A DNA stretch of 64,000 nucleotides from CAJBVW01 sp964457335 (lineage in GTDB: Bacteria > Myxococcota_A > UBA796 > SXON01). A program made the translations under genes and the position numbers. Position 1 is the first letter of the stretch. Each line of letters starts with the position of its first letter. Under the pieces are notes generated by a model. The model saw only the letters and a list, made by a program, of their open reading frames with translations. It did no database searches and had not been told where the DNA came from. Below, one piece after another: positions 1-8,402 of this stretch. Where the stretch lies: assembly GCA_964457335.1 (NCBI GenBank), contig CAYWGD010000016.1:23837-87836 (forward strand), given 5' to 3'.

Positions 1-387
1 GCGGAAGTCGCCCGCGAGCGACCAGAGCGGGTAGGTGAAGGTGGCCGGGCGGTTCTTCTCGATGATGAAGTGCCCGATCCAGGCGCAGAAGTAGGCGCCG
101 CCGATGCCGGAGAGGATGAACGGGTTCGCGGCCACGAGCAGCGCGATCATGCCCAGCAGCACGGGCGCCGCGGACCGGCGGCCCTCCATCCTGAAGAACG
201 CCCAGCCGAGGCCGAGCGCCACGACCACGGCGGGGCCGAAGAAGAGCGGCGTCGTGACGAGGCAGTTGAGCGCCACGCCGATGAACCAGCTCGTGCCGGC
301 GAAGTGGAGCCAGCGGCAGGCCGGCTTCTCGTGCTCGCCGAGGTACCAGGGGTAGAAGGACTCGAAGGTGGCGATCCGGTCGGACAT
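1..387 (-). CDS. DUF962 (Mpo1-like) membrane protein, 3' part missing
   Basis: A 129-codon open frame runs from an ATG at 387 to the window edge without a stop, so the C-terminus is missing. The N-terminus carries FYPWYLGEHEKP (residues 11-22) followed by RWLHFAGT. Two or three hydrophobic helices follow, then a tail containing GHFIIEKNRPATF and YPLW. This order (short soluble start, paired helices, GHF-IEKNRPATF) is the DUF962 signature. Yeast Mpo1 of this family is a dioxygenase of 2-hydroxy fatty acid oxidation; the bacterial members are mostly uncharacterised, so the substrate here is open. It is divergent from the lipoprotein gene at 570, with a 182-bp spacer. Family assignment is fairly secure; function is inferred. 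Confidence 0.8.
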   Translation of the reverse strand, partial: MSDRIATFESFYPWYLGEHEKPACRWLHFAGTSWFIGVALNCLVTTPLFFGPAVVVALGLGWAFFRMEGRRSAAPVLLGMIALLVAANPFILSGIGGAYFCAWIGHFIIEKNRPATFTYPLWSLAGDFR

Positions 388-569
388 GCGGCCTCCACGC
401 GGGCTCTTGGCGAGGGGCGCCTATTGTCGTCGCGCCCGCGCTGGCAAGGTTTGGCGGGCCGCGAGGGTGGGCGGGGACCGGCGTAAGCGCCGCGGGACTG
501 GCGTCGAGCCGGGCTCGGGGTGTAGAGGAAGCGGTCGTACGACGCCCGACTCCCGACTCTGGAGCTCCG

Positions 570-2264
570 ATGATCCGCCTTCTGCCCCTCCCGCTCCTGG
601 TGCTCGCCGCCTGTGCCGTCGACGGCCGGAAGCCCGCCGGCGGCGACCCCGCTCCCGACGACACCGCCGCGGACGGGGACACCGCCGACACCGCGGAGAC
701 CGACTGCGACGTGGTCTGGTACCGGGACGCCGACGGGGACGGCTACGGCGCGGGAGAGCCCGTCGACTGCGACTGGGCCGAGGGCTACGCCGGCGACGAC
801 GGCGACTGCGACGACGCCGATCCCCACGTGTTCCCGGGCGCGCCCGAGGCCTGCGACGGCAAGGACAACGCGTGCGCGGGCGGCTGGTCGGAGACGCAGG
901 AGGCGGGCCTCGTCACGCAGTGGACCGCGGAGGGGCCCGTGTCGCACGCGGAGACCTGGGCGGCGGGGACGGACGACGCGCCCGTGGCCGCGGCGATCGA
1001 GGGGGACTGGAGCGTGTGCGCGGGCACGTTCTACGTGGCGCTCACGATCACCGGTGACACGCGGATCGAGGGCGCGGGGCGCGCCACGACCGTGCTCTCC
1101 GGCGGCGACGTCGGGCGGGTGGTGGACGCGCAGGCGCCCATCGAGATCGTGGGGCTCACGCTCCGCGACGGCGAGGTGGACGGGGACGGCGGGATCGTGG
1201 CCATCCGGGACGCGGACGCGCGCTTCGAGTCGGTCGAGCTGAGCGGGGGGATGGCGGCGCGGGGCGGGGCCCTGGCCGGCACCTGGACGGCAGAGGCGAC
1301 GGTCACCCTCGTGGACGTGCTGGTCACGGGGAACCTCGCCGAGGGACCCGGCGGGGGGTTCTACCTGGAGGGGCCGGTGGACCTCACGATCGAGGACTCG
1401 GCCTTCCGCACGAACGCGGCGCTCGAGGGCGGCGCGATCCGCGCGACGGGGGCGGGCGCGCTCGACCTGGAGCTCGCCACGTTCGAGCTCGACTCTTCGC
1501 TTGGGGCCGGGGGCGCGGTGCTCTGGGAGGGGACCGGCGACGCGCGCCTCGTGGACGTGACGGCGGCGTCGAACGCCGCGGAGGGCGACGGGGCCGGGCT
1601 CCACGTCACGGCGGCCGACATCACCGTGGAGGGCGGCACGTTCCAGGAGAACACGTCCCTCGGCGCCGGCGGCGGGTTGCGGCTCCAGTGGACCGGCGCG
1701 GCGAGCGTGACCGGCGCCACGTTCTCGACCAACGAGGCCTTCCTCGGGGCCGGGATCGCGGGGTACGGCGAGGCCGGGGGCGCGCTCACCGTGGCCGACG
1801 TCACGATGAGCGGCGGCACCGCGTACTCGGGCGGGGGCGCCTACTTCCTCGACAGCGCCGTGCTGATCGAGGGCGGGCTCCTGTCCGGGAACACGGCCGA
1901 GGAGGGCGCGGCCCTCACGGTCGAGGGTTGCCCGTCGGTGGAGATCGGCCCCGGCACGCGTATCGAGGACAACACCGCGGCGTTCCGGGGCGGCGGGCTC
2001 CTCGCGCTCGGCTCGACCGTCACGGTCACGGGCGACCTGTCGGCTCTCGACGGCTTCCGTCGCAACGAGGCCGAGTTCGGCGGCGCGATCTGCTACGAGC
2101 TCGACGCCGACGACACGCTCGCGGCGGTCGACGCCGACTTCGGCGTGGACGCGGACGACAACTACGCCCGCCTGGACGGCCCGGACCTCTACACGCCCGG
2201 CCGCCAGGAGCGCGTCGGGGACGGGGAGAGCTTCGTGTGCGGCTACGACGCCGACTGCGAGTAG
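570..2264 (+). CDS. MopE-like / parallel beta-helix lipoprotein
   Basis: 564 residues with ATG and a good ribosome site (GGAG 561-564). A lipoprotein signal ends in LAAC (Cys15), so export and outer-surface anchoring are likely. An Asp/Thr-rich linker follows, then a MopE-type putative metal-binding module (about 46-106) with RDADGDGYG, a CDDADP stretch, a PGAPEACDG stretch and DNAC. From about residue 150 to 540 there are repeated short Gly-rich turns (GGG followed by small and hydrophobic residues, EGG, SGG, NTA), as in right-handed beta-helix proteins related to polymorphic outer-membrane proteins. No catalytic motif is seen. Probable adhesin or structural surface protein. It ends 3 bp from the convergent DUF1615 gene. 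Confidence 0.8.
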   Translation: MIRLLPLPLLVLAACAVDGRKPAGGDPAPDDTAADGDTADTAETDCDVVWYRDADGDGYGAGEPVDCDWAEGYAGDDGDCDDADPHVFPGAPEACDGKDNACAGGWSETQEAGLVTQWTAEGPVSHAETWAAGTDDAPVAAAIEGDWSVCAGTFYVALTITGDTRIEGAGRATTVLSGGDVGRVVDAQAPIEIVGLTLRDGEVDGDGGIVAIRDADARFESVELSGGMAARGGALAGTWTAEATVTLVDVLVTGNLAEGPGGGFYLEGPVDLTIEDSAFRTNAALEGGAIRATGAGALDLELATFELDSSLGAGGAVLWEGTGDARLVDVTAASNAAEGDGAGLHVTAADITVEGGTFQENTSLGAGGGLRLQWTGAASVTGATFSTNEAFLGAGIAGYGEAGGALTVADVTMSGGTAYSGGGAYFLDSAVLIEGGLLSGNTAEEGAALTVEGCPSVEIGPGTRIEDNTAAFRGGGLLALGSTVTVTGDLSALDGFRRNEAEFGGAICYELDADDTLAAVDADFGVDADDNYARLDGPDLYTPGRQERVGDGESFVCGYDADCE

Positions 2265-2267
2265 GGC

Positions 2268-3443
2268 CTACTTCCCGCCCAGCCGCGCGAGGCAGGCCTG
2301 GTAGCGCCTGTCCACGTTCTGGGCGAACCACGCGGTCGTCTTGCTCCCGGCGAGCTTGATCGACTGGAGCTTCACGTCGGGCAGGCGCGCGTAGGCGGGC
2401 TCCTTGCCGGTCTTCTCCCGGTAGAGCGCGCGAATGCGCTCCCACGTCTCGGTCTCCTCGAAGGCCTCGCGCTTCTCCTTGGCGAGGTCGCGCTCGACCT
2501 TCCAGTCCGAGAGCCCGAGCCCGTGCTTCGCGACGACGGCGCGCACGGCGGTGAGCGTCTGCGAGGCCTCGGATGCCGGCCGGCCGGCGTCGTTGTAGCG
2601 GAGGAGGTCGCCGTCGAGCGCCAGGGGCGCGCCGTCCAGCGCCGCGACCTGCTCCTGGAAGGCGGCGTTGCGGCTCGCGTAGTAGCCGGCGTTGTAGTCG
2701 GCGAAGCGGTAGAGCGGGCGGTCGTAGGCGGCCTCCCAGGCCAGGAGCCGCACGGTGCCGTAGTGGAGGCAGCCGGTGCGGGTGTAGAGCGCGTCGCGGA
2801 CGAGCGCGCGGTCGACGCCGTCGTCGCGGGCGTGGTCCTCGGCGAGGTCGACCTTGACCTGCATGCAGCCGGCCGTGGTGATCGGGTTGAGGTCGTCGAG
2901 GTCGAGGCCGACGAACTGGGCGGCGCTCTCCGCCACGCGCAGGGGCTCGGGGAGCCTGCCGCGGTGGAAGGCGACGAACTCGCGGAACACGAGGTCCACG
3001 TCGCGCTCGGTCTTGGAGGACTTGAGCCGGTCGTAGAACGAGCGGGCCTGGCCGGGCCCCTTCGCGTCGAGCACGGCGCGGAGGCCGGTCTCGAAGGCCC
3101 AGCCGGGCACCTTGCCCATCGTCGTCTGCTTCTCGGCGATCCACTCGTCGATCATCCCGCCGATGCCGGGCACCGCGGGGTCGGGCGCGTAGCCGCTCTC
3201 CTGCTCGACGGTGGCCACGACGGCGCAGGTGTTGCCGTTGGTCGCCGGGATGTCGTGCGCGGCGAGGACGCCGTACAGGTCGCTGGCCCAGCCGGCGCGG
3301 TCCTTCACGCGGTCGGACGGGAACGCGCGGGCCATCCCGGCCGCGTCGATCGGGCGCTCCTCGAACGGGAGCTCGGGGGCCGGCGCCTCGCGACCGGCGC
3401 AGGAGGCGAGCGCGAGGAGCCCGAACGGGACGAGGCGGCGCAT
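2268..3443 (-). CDS. DUF1615 family lipoprotein
   Basis: 391 residues from the ATG at 3443; an upstream in-frame ATG at 3476 would put a basic stretch before the signal, so the inner start is chosen. The signal MRRLVPFGLLALASC ends in a lipobox with Cys15. Body landmarks typical of DUF1615 are AGWASDLY, CAVVATVEQESGYAPDP, VPGIG, TTAGCMQVKV, YTRTGCLHYGT, RFADYNAGYYASRNAAFQ, and a closing TTAWFAQNVDRRYQACL. The EQESGY segment recalls lysozyme-fold glycosidases, and a role in wall turnover has been suggested for this family, but catalytic activity is unproven. The gene is convergent with the beta-helix lipoprotein and 25 bp downstream of the HTTM gene on the same strand, perhaps co-transcribed. 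Confidence 0.85.
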   Translation of the reverse strand: MRRLVPFGLLALASCAGREAPAPELPFEERPIDAAGMARAFPSDRVKDRAGWASDLYGVLAAHDIPATNGNTCAVVATVEQESGYAPDPAVPGIGGMIDEWIAEKQTTMGKVPGWAFETGLRAVLDAKGPGQARSFYDRLKSSKTERDVDLVFREFVAFHRGRLPEPLRVAESAAQFVGLDLDDLNPITTAGCMQVKVDLAEDHARDDGVDRALVRDALYTRTGCLHYGTVRLLAWEAAYDRPLYRFADYNAGYYASRNAAFQEQVAALDGAPLALDGDLLRYNDAGRPASEASQTLTAVRAVVAKHGLGLSDWKVERDLAKEKREAFEETETWERIRALYREKTGKEPAYARLPDVKLQSIKLAGSKTTAWFAQNVDRRYQACLARLGGK

Positions 3444-3468
3444 CCGTCGGAGGTATCCCGACGGGCGC

Positions 3469-4365
3469 CTACCCACGCCACCGCGCCGGCAGGAGCCGCT
3501 CCACGGGGAGGAAGGAGAGGAAGGCCAGCCCCCAGGTCTGGTAGGGGAAGGTGATGCCCATGAGCAGGGCGATCCCGAGGTGCATCCCGAAGGTCGCCAG
3601 CGCCCAGGTCACGCCCAGCCAGCGGTGCAGCAGCGCGAGGGGCGCGCCGAGCTCGACGACGAGCGTGAGGACGGCGCCCGCGGAGAGGAGCCAGCCGTGG
3701 TCGCGGAGGAGCACGAGCGCGGCCGGCTGGCCCGCGTCCGGCTCGTAGACGGCGCGGACGAGCGCGGAGTAGGCGACCTGGGCGAGCAGGTTGCCGCCGT
3801 CCGCCCAGCCCGCGCCCGCGACCTCCACCTTCGCGACGCCCGCGAGCAGGTACACACACGCCGTGGCGACGCCGAGGAGGCGCAGGCCCCAGCCGTGGCG
3901 CCAGGAGACCGGCGGGGCCGGCCAGGCGAGCGGGGTGCGGACCCGCGCGTCGACGGAGAGGACCGCGGCGGCGGGCAGGCAGGCGAGGAGCAGGGTGTGG
4001 AGCGTGGCGAGGTGCAGGCCGTGGGAGATGGCGCCCCACGAGAGGCGCCAGGAGGCCCAGAACAGGAAGCCGGCCGCGAAGAGCGGAGCGGTCACGCGCC
4101 AGGCGGCGCCGGCGATCCAGAGGGCGCCGAGGCCGACGAGCGCGACCTGGAGGGCCTGGAGGGCGCCGGTCGACGGCGGCTCCGCGAAGAGGCGGGCGGC
4201 CCCGACCGGGAGGTAGCGGGCGGAGGGGTCCGCCCCGAGCCGGGGCACCTCGTTCCAGCCCATGAACACGGTCCACACCAGGAGCGCGCCGAGGGCCACG
4301 CGGATCACGGCGAGGCGCGCGGCGGGGGCGGGCGCGAGCCACGCGGCCTCGGCGCGGGCGATCAT
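3469..4365 (-). CDS. HTTM-domain (gamma-carboxylase-like) membrane protein
   Basis: 298 residues. The ATG at 4365 overlaps the stop of the upstream gene in an ATGA arrangement, which fixes the start. Many hydrophobic segments are seen. An early RLAVIRVALGALLVWTVF helix, a central AISHGLHLATLHTLLLACLP stretch, YLLAGVAKV with a nearby GWADG, and a closing GMHLGIALLMGITFPYQTW match HTTM proteins, the membrane domain related to vitamin K-dependent gamma-carboxylase. Bacterial members are of mostly unknown activity. It is the last gene of a three-gene operon (dienelactone-hydrolase-like, small membrane-anchored protein, HTTM). The coupling suggests the 156-residue partner and the HTTM protein act together. 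Confidence 0.8.
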   Translation of the reverse strand: MIARAEAAWLAPAPAARLAVIRVALGALLVWTVFMGWNEVPRLGADPSARYLPVGAARLFAEPPSTGALQALQVALVGLGALWIAGAAWRVTAPLFAAGFLFWASWRLSWGAISHGLHLATLHTLLLACLPAAAVLSVDARVRTPLAWPAPPVSWRHGWGLRLLGVATACVYLLAGVAKVEVAGAGWADGGNLLAQVAYSALVRAVYEPDAGQPAALVLLRDHGWLLSAGAVLTLVVELGAPLALLHRWLGVTWALATFGMHLGIALLMGITFPYQTWGLAFLSFLPVERLLPARWRG

Positions 4366-4832
4366 CCGGTCGGCTCGCAGGAGACGAGCTCCTCGGTCGT
4401 GACCGGCGTGGCGTCGCCGTCGTGGATGACGCGCCGGGCCTCGAAGCGGCCGCGCTGGATCGTCACCCGCTCCACCCGCGCGGCCCACGGCTCGCCGGAC
4501 GCCGCGACGCGGCCCGCGAGCGACCGGCAGAACTGGAGACGTCGCGAGGCGGGCGCGCTCCTGAGGCGCTCGAGCTGGTTGCGCGCCGTCCCCACGCCGC
4601 CCGCGGTCCACCACTCGAAGCCGAGGCGGCGGCGGGAGCCGTCGTCCAGCACCACCTCGACGTAGGGGAGGGGCTCCTGGCCCGGGCGGTGGAACGCGAA
4701 CATCGGGTAGCGGGAGAGCGGGAAGGCGCGCTCGTCGTCGGCGAAGGTCCGCACGGAGAGCACGCCCGCCGCCACGGCGACCGTGGCGAGGTGCGCGAAG
4801 GCGCGGGCGGTGGCGGAGGGGCCCGGCGTCAT
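4362..4832 (-). CDS. hypothetical membrane-anchored protein coupled to HTTM protein
   Basis: 156 residues: a short N-terminus, one hydrophobic helix (about 9-26, AFAHLATVAVAAGVLSV), then a soluble domain that would lie outside the membrane. The soluble part contains PLSRYPMFAFHRPGQ, YVEVVLDDGSRRRLGFEWW and a C-terminal CEPTG. It starts 5 bp upstream of the preceding gene's stop codon on this strand (4837-4839), and its own stop overlaps the HTTM start (ATGA), so it is firmly within the operon. Proteins of this shape often sit beside HTTM genes, and it may be a dedicated accessory subunit. I recognise no named domain and assign no biochemical function. Confidence 0.7.
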   Translation of the reverse strand: MTPGPSATARAFAHLATVAVAAGVLSVRTFADDERAFPLSRYPMFAFHRPGQEPLPYVEVVLDDGSRRRLGFEWWTAGGVGTARNQLERLRSAPASRRLQFCRSLAGRVAASGEPWAARVERVTIQRGRFEARRVIHDGDATPVTTEELVSCEPTG

Positions 4833-4836
4833 CGCG

Positions 4837-5601
4837 TCAACGCGCGAAGGCCTCGTCGAGGAAGCCGTCCATCATGCGGTAGGCCCGCTTCGCCGACCGC
4901 TCGTCGTAGACGCAGCCGGGCGGGTCCTTGGCCTCGCGCTCCGCGAAGCAGTGCACGGCGCCGCCGAGCTGCACGAGCTGCCAGTCGGCGCCCGCGGCGG
5001 TCATCTCCTGCTGGAAGGCCGCGATGTCCTCGGCCTTGACGTAGGTGTCCGCGGCGCCGTTGAGCACGAGGACGGGCGCCTTCACCGCGCCGGCGACGGC
5101 GGGGGAGGGCGTGGCGAGCCCGCCGTGGAAGCTCACGGCGGCGTCGAGGGCGGCCCCGCCGCGCACGAGCTCGAGCACCGTGCTCCCGCCGAAGCAGAAG
5201 CCGATGGCGCCGATCTTCTCCGCGTCGAGCGGCGCGCGGGCGGCCGACGCCTGGAGCGCGCCGAGGGCGGCGTTGGCCCGCGCCCGCATCTCCGTGCGGT
5301 CGGCGTACACCTTGCCGGCGGCCTCGCCCGCGGCCTTGGCGTCCGTGGGGCGCACGTCCTTGCCGAACATGTCGGCCACGAGCACCACGTACTCCGTCCC
5401 CGCGATCTCCTTGGCGCGGGCCAGGGCTGTCTCGTTCGCGCCGTACCAATTCGGCACCATCAGCAGGCCTGGGCGCTTCACCTTGGTGGCGTCGTCGTAC
5501 ACGACCCAACCCGAGAAGGTGGTCCCGGCATGGGTCCAGGTGACCACGTCGGCGCGTGGCGCGGCCAGCGAAGCGGCGGAGAGGGCGAGGGCGAGGAGCA
5601 C
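4837..5601 (-). CDS. dienelactone hydrolase family protein, exported
   Basis: 254 residues with a hydrophobic signal peptide (MLLALALSAASLAAP). The alpha/beta-hydrolase core has the dienelactone-hydrolase nucleophile elbow GFCFGG with Cys136, acid Asp185 in NGAADTY and His217 in GAVHCFAE, so the Cys-Asp-His triad appears complete. MVPNWYG and LVADMFGKDVRP are further family landmarks. The family hydrolyses small lactones or esters; the real substrate is unknown, and a periplasmic location is implied by the signal. It is the first gene of the operon with the 156-residue protein and the HTTM protein. Confidence 0.88.
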   Translation of the reverse strand: MLLALALSAASLAAPRADVVTWTHAGTTFSGWVVYDDATKVKRPGLLMVPNWYGANETALARAKEIAGTEYVVLVADMFGKDVRPTDAKAAGEAAGKVYADRTEMRARANAALGALQASAARAPLDAEKIGAIGFCFGGSTVLELVRGGAALDAAVSFHGGLATPSPAVAGAVKAPVLVLNGAADTYVKAEDIAAFQQEMTAAGADWQLVQLGGAVHCFAEREAKDPPGCVYDERSAKRAYRMMDGFLDEAFAR

Positions 5602-5623
5602 GAGGGGCCTCCGGGGGAACGGG

Positions 5624-6481
5624 TCAGAGCGGCTCGACGGGCGGCGCCGGCTCGGTCACGCCGTAGCGCGCGAGCAGCGTCCAGGGGAGCTGGTGGCTCC
5701 AGGTGCCCGTCCCGATCGCGGGATCGTTCGTCAGCAGGAACACATCGGCGGCGTCGGTGTAGTGGCGGTTGCCATTCGGGTCGAAGCCGTGGTCGGTTGT
5801 GACGTACACGCGGGTGCGCTCCCAGCGGCCCAGAGCGATGAGCTCGTCGCGGATCACGCCGAGCTGGGCGTCCACGTCGTGCAGGGCCTCGCGCTGCTCC
5901 GCGGAGCGCTCGCCGTGCTCGTGCCCCGCCTGGTCGACGCCGCCCCAGTGGAAGAAGGCGAAGAAGGGGAGGTCGCCCGTGGTCCGGAGCGCGTCGACCA
6001 TGTCCGGCGTGATGTCCGCGATCATCTGGCGGTTGACCGCCACGTCGCAGGCCTCGCCCGCGTGGAAGAAGGGCTGGTCCGCGGTGTCGAAGCCGAGCAT
6101 GTGCGGCTTGTTGACCACCCAGTAGCGGCGCAGGTTCGGGCCGAACCGGTCGCGGAGGCGCTCGGGGAGCGTCAGGCCGGCGGGGATGGGCGTGAAGTGG
6201 AAGGCCGAGGTCACGCCGGTCTGGTCGTCGCCGTAGCCGGTGAGGAGGCGCGCGTGCGACGCCATCGTGTCGGTGACGCCGTCGACCTGGAGGACCTGGT
6301 AGCTGCCGCCTTCGCCGAGCGTCGGGATCACGGAGAGGGCGTCCCACTCCTCGTCCAACAGCGCCGGGGGCGTGCCGTCGATCGAGACGAGGAGCACGTC
6401 GAAGCCGGGATCCTCGGTGGCGTGGCAGCCCGCGAGCGCGGCGAGCGCGAGGACGGCGGGGGAGAGCGGGAGCGGGCGCAC
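5624..6481 (-). CDS. alkaline-phosphatase-superfamily lipoprotein
   Basis: 285 residues if begun at the GTG at 6481, which places a lipoprotein signal (RPLPLSPAVLALAALAGC, Cys19) at the N-terminus. An in-frame ATG at 6541 would add a polar leader and is less attractive. The fold signature is present: VLLVSIDG near the start, TDTMASHARLLTG (Thr as likely nucleophile), FHWGGVDQAGHEHG and VTTDHGFDPNG as metal-binding motifs. Such enzymes are metal-dependent phosphodiesterases, phosphatases or related hydrolases; the substrate is unknown. The C-terminal half is short compared with large nucleotide pyrophosphatases. The gene is divergent from the DUF4157-like gene at 6586. Confidence 0.78.
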   Translation of the reverse strand: MRPLPLSPAVLALAALAGCHATEDPGFDVLLVSIDGTPPALLDEEWDALSVIPTLGEGGSYQVLQVDGVTDTMASHARLLTGYGDDQTGVTSAFHFTPIPAGLTLPERLRDRFGPNLRRYWVVNKPHMLGFDTADQPFFHAGEACDVAVNRQMIADITPDMVDALRTTGDLPFFAFFHWGGVDQAGHEHGERSAEQREALHDVDAQLGVIRDELIALGRWERTRVYVTTDHGFDPNGNRHYTDAADVFLLTNDPAIGTGTWSHQLPWTLLARYGVTEPAPPVEPL

Positions 6482-6585
6482 GCCCGGCTCCCGTAGCGGG
6501 TCACGAGGGGCCGGGCCAGCGCGAGCGCGTCCGGCGCGCATCGCGGGGCCGTTCGTGGTAGAAGGCGGCCATCCGGGAGGCCCCC

Positions 6586-8007
6586 GTGCCCCAACGCGCA
6601 CATCAGCGCCCCTCTCGCGCCCCGGCCGCCGGCGCGCCCCCTGCCGCCGGTCGCGGCCCCGACCGCCAGGATCGGCTCGGCAACGCCGCCGTGCGCGATG
6701 TCCGTCGCGCCGCGCCGCAGACCACCGGCCCCGAGGGCGACGTGCTCACCGAGGCTCGACGGGGCGCGCCCGCCCCGCTGCCCTACCGCGCGGAGATGGA
6801 GGCCGCCTTCGGCGCCGACCTCTCCGAGGTCGTGGCGTGGCTCGGCGTCGATCTCGAGGGGATCCAGGGCGCCGCGGCGGCGTCGGGCTCCGAGGTGTTC
6901 TTCGCGGACGCGAACCCCGCGCGCGAGCAGGTGGCCGAGGAGATCGCGCACGTGCTCCAGCAGCACCGCGGCACCGGCACGAGCCGCCCGGGCGACGCCT
7001 CGGAGCGCGAGGCCGTCGGCGCCGCCGCGGCCGCCGCGCGCGGCGAGCAGGTGGAGGTCGCCCCCGGGAGCGACGGGCGGGGCGTGCACCGCGACGCGGA
7101 CCTCCCGAGCAAGGCCGCCGACGTGAAGCAGATCAAGCTGGCGCCGGGCTCCACGTACAAGGTCGTCGCCGACGACCTGTCCTTCGGCGAGGCCGGCGCC
7201 TGGGAGAAGATCGCCGAGCGCTTCGGCATGAAGCAGGGGCACCTCGCGGCGTTCAACACCCACGTGGAGACCGTCTCCGAGGCCGGCGGCGACTCGCCGC
7301 GCAAGGTCACGCCCACGCTCCAGGAGGGCGTGGAGCTCTACATCCCGTCCAGCGCGGAGATCCTCTTCGGCCAGTGTGTCGAGAAGGCCGGCGGTGTCGA
7401 GGCGGGGACGAGCCTGTACCAGACGGTGTCGAAGGGCGCGAACGACGAGATCCTCGGCGCCGCCCGCAGCCGCGCGAGCGGCAAGGTCGGCCAGGGCTAC
7501 GGCACCGCCGGCGTGGACGGCAACTTCTACAGCCCCAACCCCGCGTTGGCCGGGGCGAGCGCCAAGCGCTCGGAGAAGGTCGACAAGCGCACGGAGTACC
7601 GCGTCAACTGGGGCTCGGACTTCTGGAAGTGCTCGGTGTTCATGAACGACGTGGTGTTCCAGGCGGGCTGGAAGCCGGCGATCACCGACAACAAGCACTA
7701 CTCCACGGCGGGGAACGCCGAGACCTCCGGCTTCTACACGGAGGTGCCGGTCGGCCAGGCCGCGCCGGGGCACCTGTGGCAGCGCGACGGCGGCAGCGGG
7801 CAGGACCAGTCGCACAACGCCGTGCTCTCGAGCTTCGTGACCGTCGAGAGCCTCGACGACGAGACCGACGTGTGGCGCTTCGACATCATCGGCGCCGAGC
7901 AGGATCGGGCCGCCGAGAGCGAGCAGACCTACCACATGAAGAAGGGCACCAACGAGAAGACCGACGGCAAGGTCGTGCGCTTCCTCAAGCCCCGGTCGCG
8001 CCGGTGA
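6586..8007 (+). CDS. DUF4157-derived protein with LysM-like and NlpC/P60-like regions, putative exported cargo
   Basis: 473 residues starting at a GTG 5 bp after GGGAGG (6575-6580). Residues 31-36 are LGNAAV, the short conserved signature often found ahead of DUF4157 (eCIS core) domains. Residues 65-127 match DUF4157: LPYRAEMEAAFGADLS, SGSEVFFAD and AEEIAHVLQQ. The usual HExxH is changed to EExxH (first His is Glu118; His122 kept), so metalloprotease activity is doubtful. A LysM-like region (about 181-256, YKVVADD...WEKIAERFGMKQGHL...LYIPS) follows. The C-terminal 160 residues contain WKCSVFMNDVVFQAGW (Cys349) and SHNAVLSS (His410), spaced like the Cys/His pair of NlpC/P60 or CHAP amidases. 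No signal peptide. A 132-residue gene overlaps its stop. Best read as a cell-wall-active cargo of a contractile or other leaderless export system; this is inference. Confidence 0.72.
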   Translation: MPQRAHQRPSRAPAAGAPPAAGRGPDRQDRLGNAAVRDVRRAAPQTTGPEGDVLTEARRGAPAPLPYRAEMEAAFGADLSEVVAWLGVDLEGIQGAAAASGSEVFFADANPAREQVAEEIAHVLQQHRGTGTSRPGDASEREAVGAAAAAARGEQVEVAPGSDGRGVHRDADLPSKAADVKQIKLAPGSTYKVVADDLSFGEAGAWEKIAERFGMKQGHLAAFNTHVETVSEAGGDSPRKVTPTLQEGVELYIPSSAEILFGQCVEKAGGVEAGTSLYQTVSKGANDEILGAARSRASGKVGQGYGTAGVDGNFYSPNPALAGASAKRSEKVDKRTEYRVNWGSDFWKCSVFMNDVVFQAGWKPAITDNKHYSTAGNAETSGFYTEVPVGQAAPGHLWQRDGGSGQDQSHNAVLSSFVTVESLDDETDVWRFDIIGAEQDRAAESEQTYHMKKGTNEKTDGKVVRFLKPRSRR

Positions 8008-8402
8008 TCGTGCTCCAGGCAGACATCTCGGGCCACACGGTGGTGCTCGCGGAGAGCCAGGCGTGGCCGGACAAGGGCGTGGACGGCCGGGCCGCGCAGC
8101 AGCAGGATCCGGTCACCACCGAGCTCACGCCGAAGGTGGTGGCGGAGAAGGGGAGCACGACGTGGCTCCTCACCGGCTACCGCCTCACCGAGCACGACGC
8201 GCCCGGCGACACGCTGGTGACCTACAAGCTCCTCCTCGAGATCGACGCGAAGGGCGACGTCTCCGGGTGGTGGTACGAGGACCACATGGAGGTCCCGCGA
8301 TCGCTGTGGAAGGTGGGCGGGGCGCTCGCGGGCCGCTCGCTCACGCTCACGTTGAGCGGCGAGGAAGCGCGCACCGTGACCGGGCTCCTGTACCGGCGGT
8401 AG
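8004..8402 (+). CDS. small unknown protein coupled to the DUF4157-like gene (candidate immunity or accessory)
   Basis: 132 residues from a GTG at 8004 that overlaps the upstream stop (GTGA), so translation is very likely coupled. No signal peptide or membrane helix is seen. The protein is rich in alternating hydrophobic/polar stretches (HTVVLAES, LVTYKLLLEIDAKGDVSGWW, RSLTLTLSGEEARTVTGLL), suggesting a beta-sandwich. No named family is recognised. Size, cytosolic nature and tight coupling to a putative wall-degrading protein fit an immunity protein or loading adaptor, but neither role is shown by sequence alone. It abuts the convergent methyltransferase gene with no spacer. Confidence 0.68.
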   Translation: MIVLQADISGHTVVLAESQAWPDKGVDGRAAQQQDPVTTELTPKVVAEKGSTTWLLTGYRLTEHDAPGDTLVTYKLLLEIDAKGDVSGWWYEDHMEVPRSLWKVGGALAGRSLTLTLSGEEARTVTGLLYRR

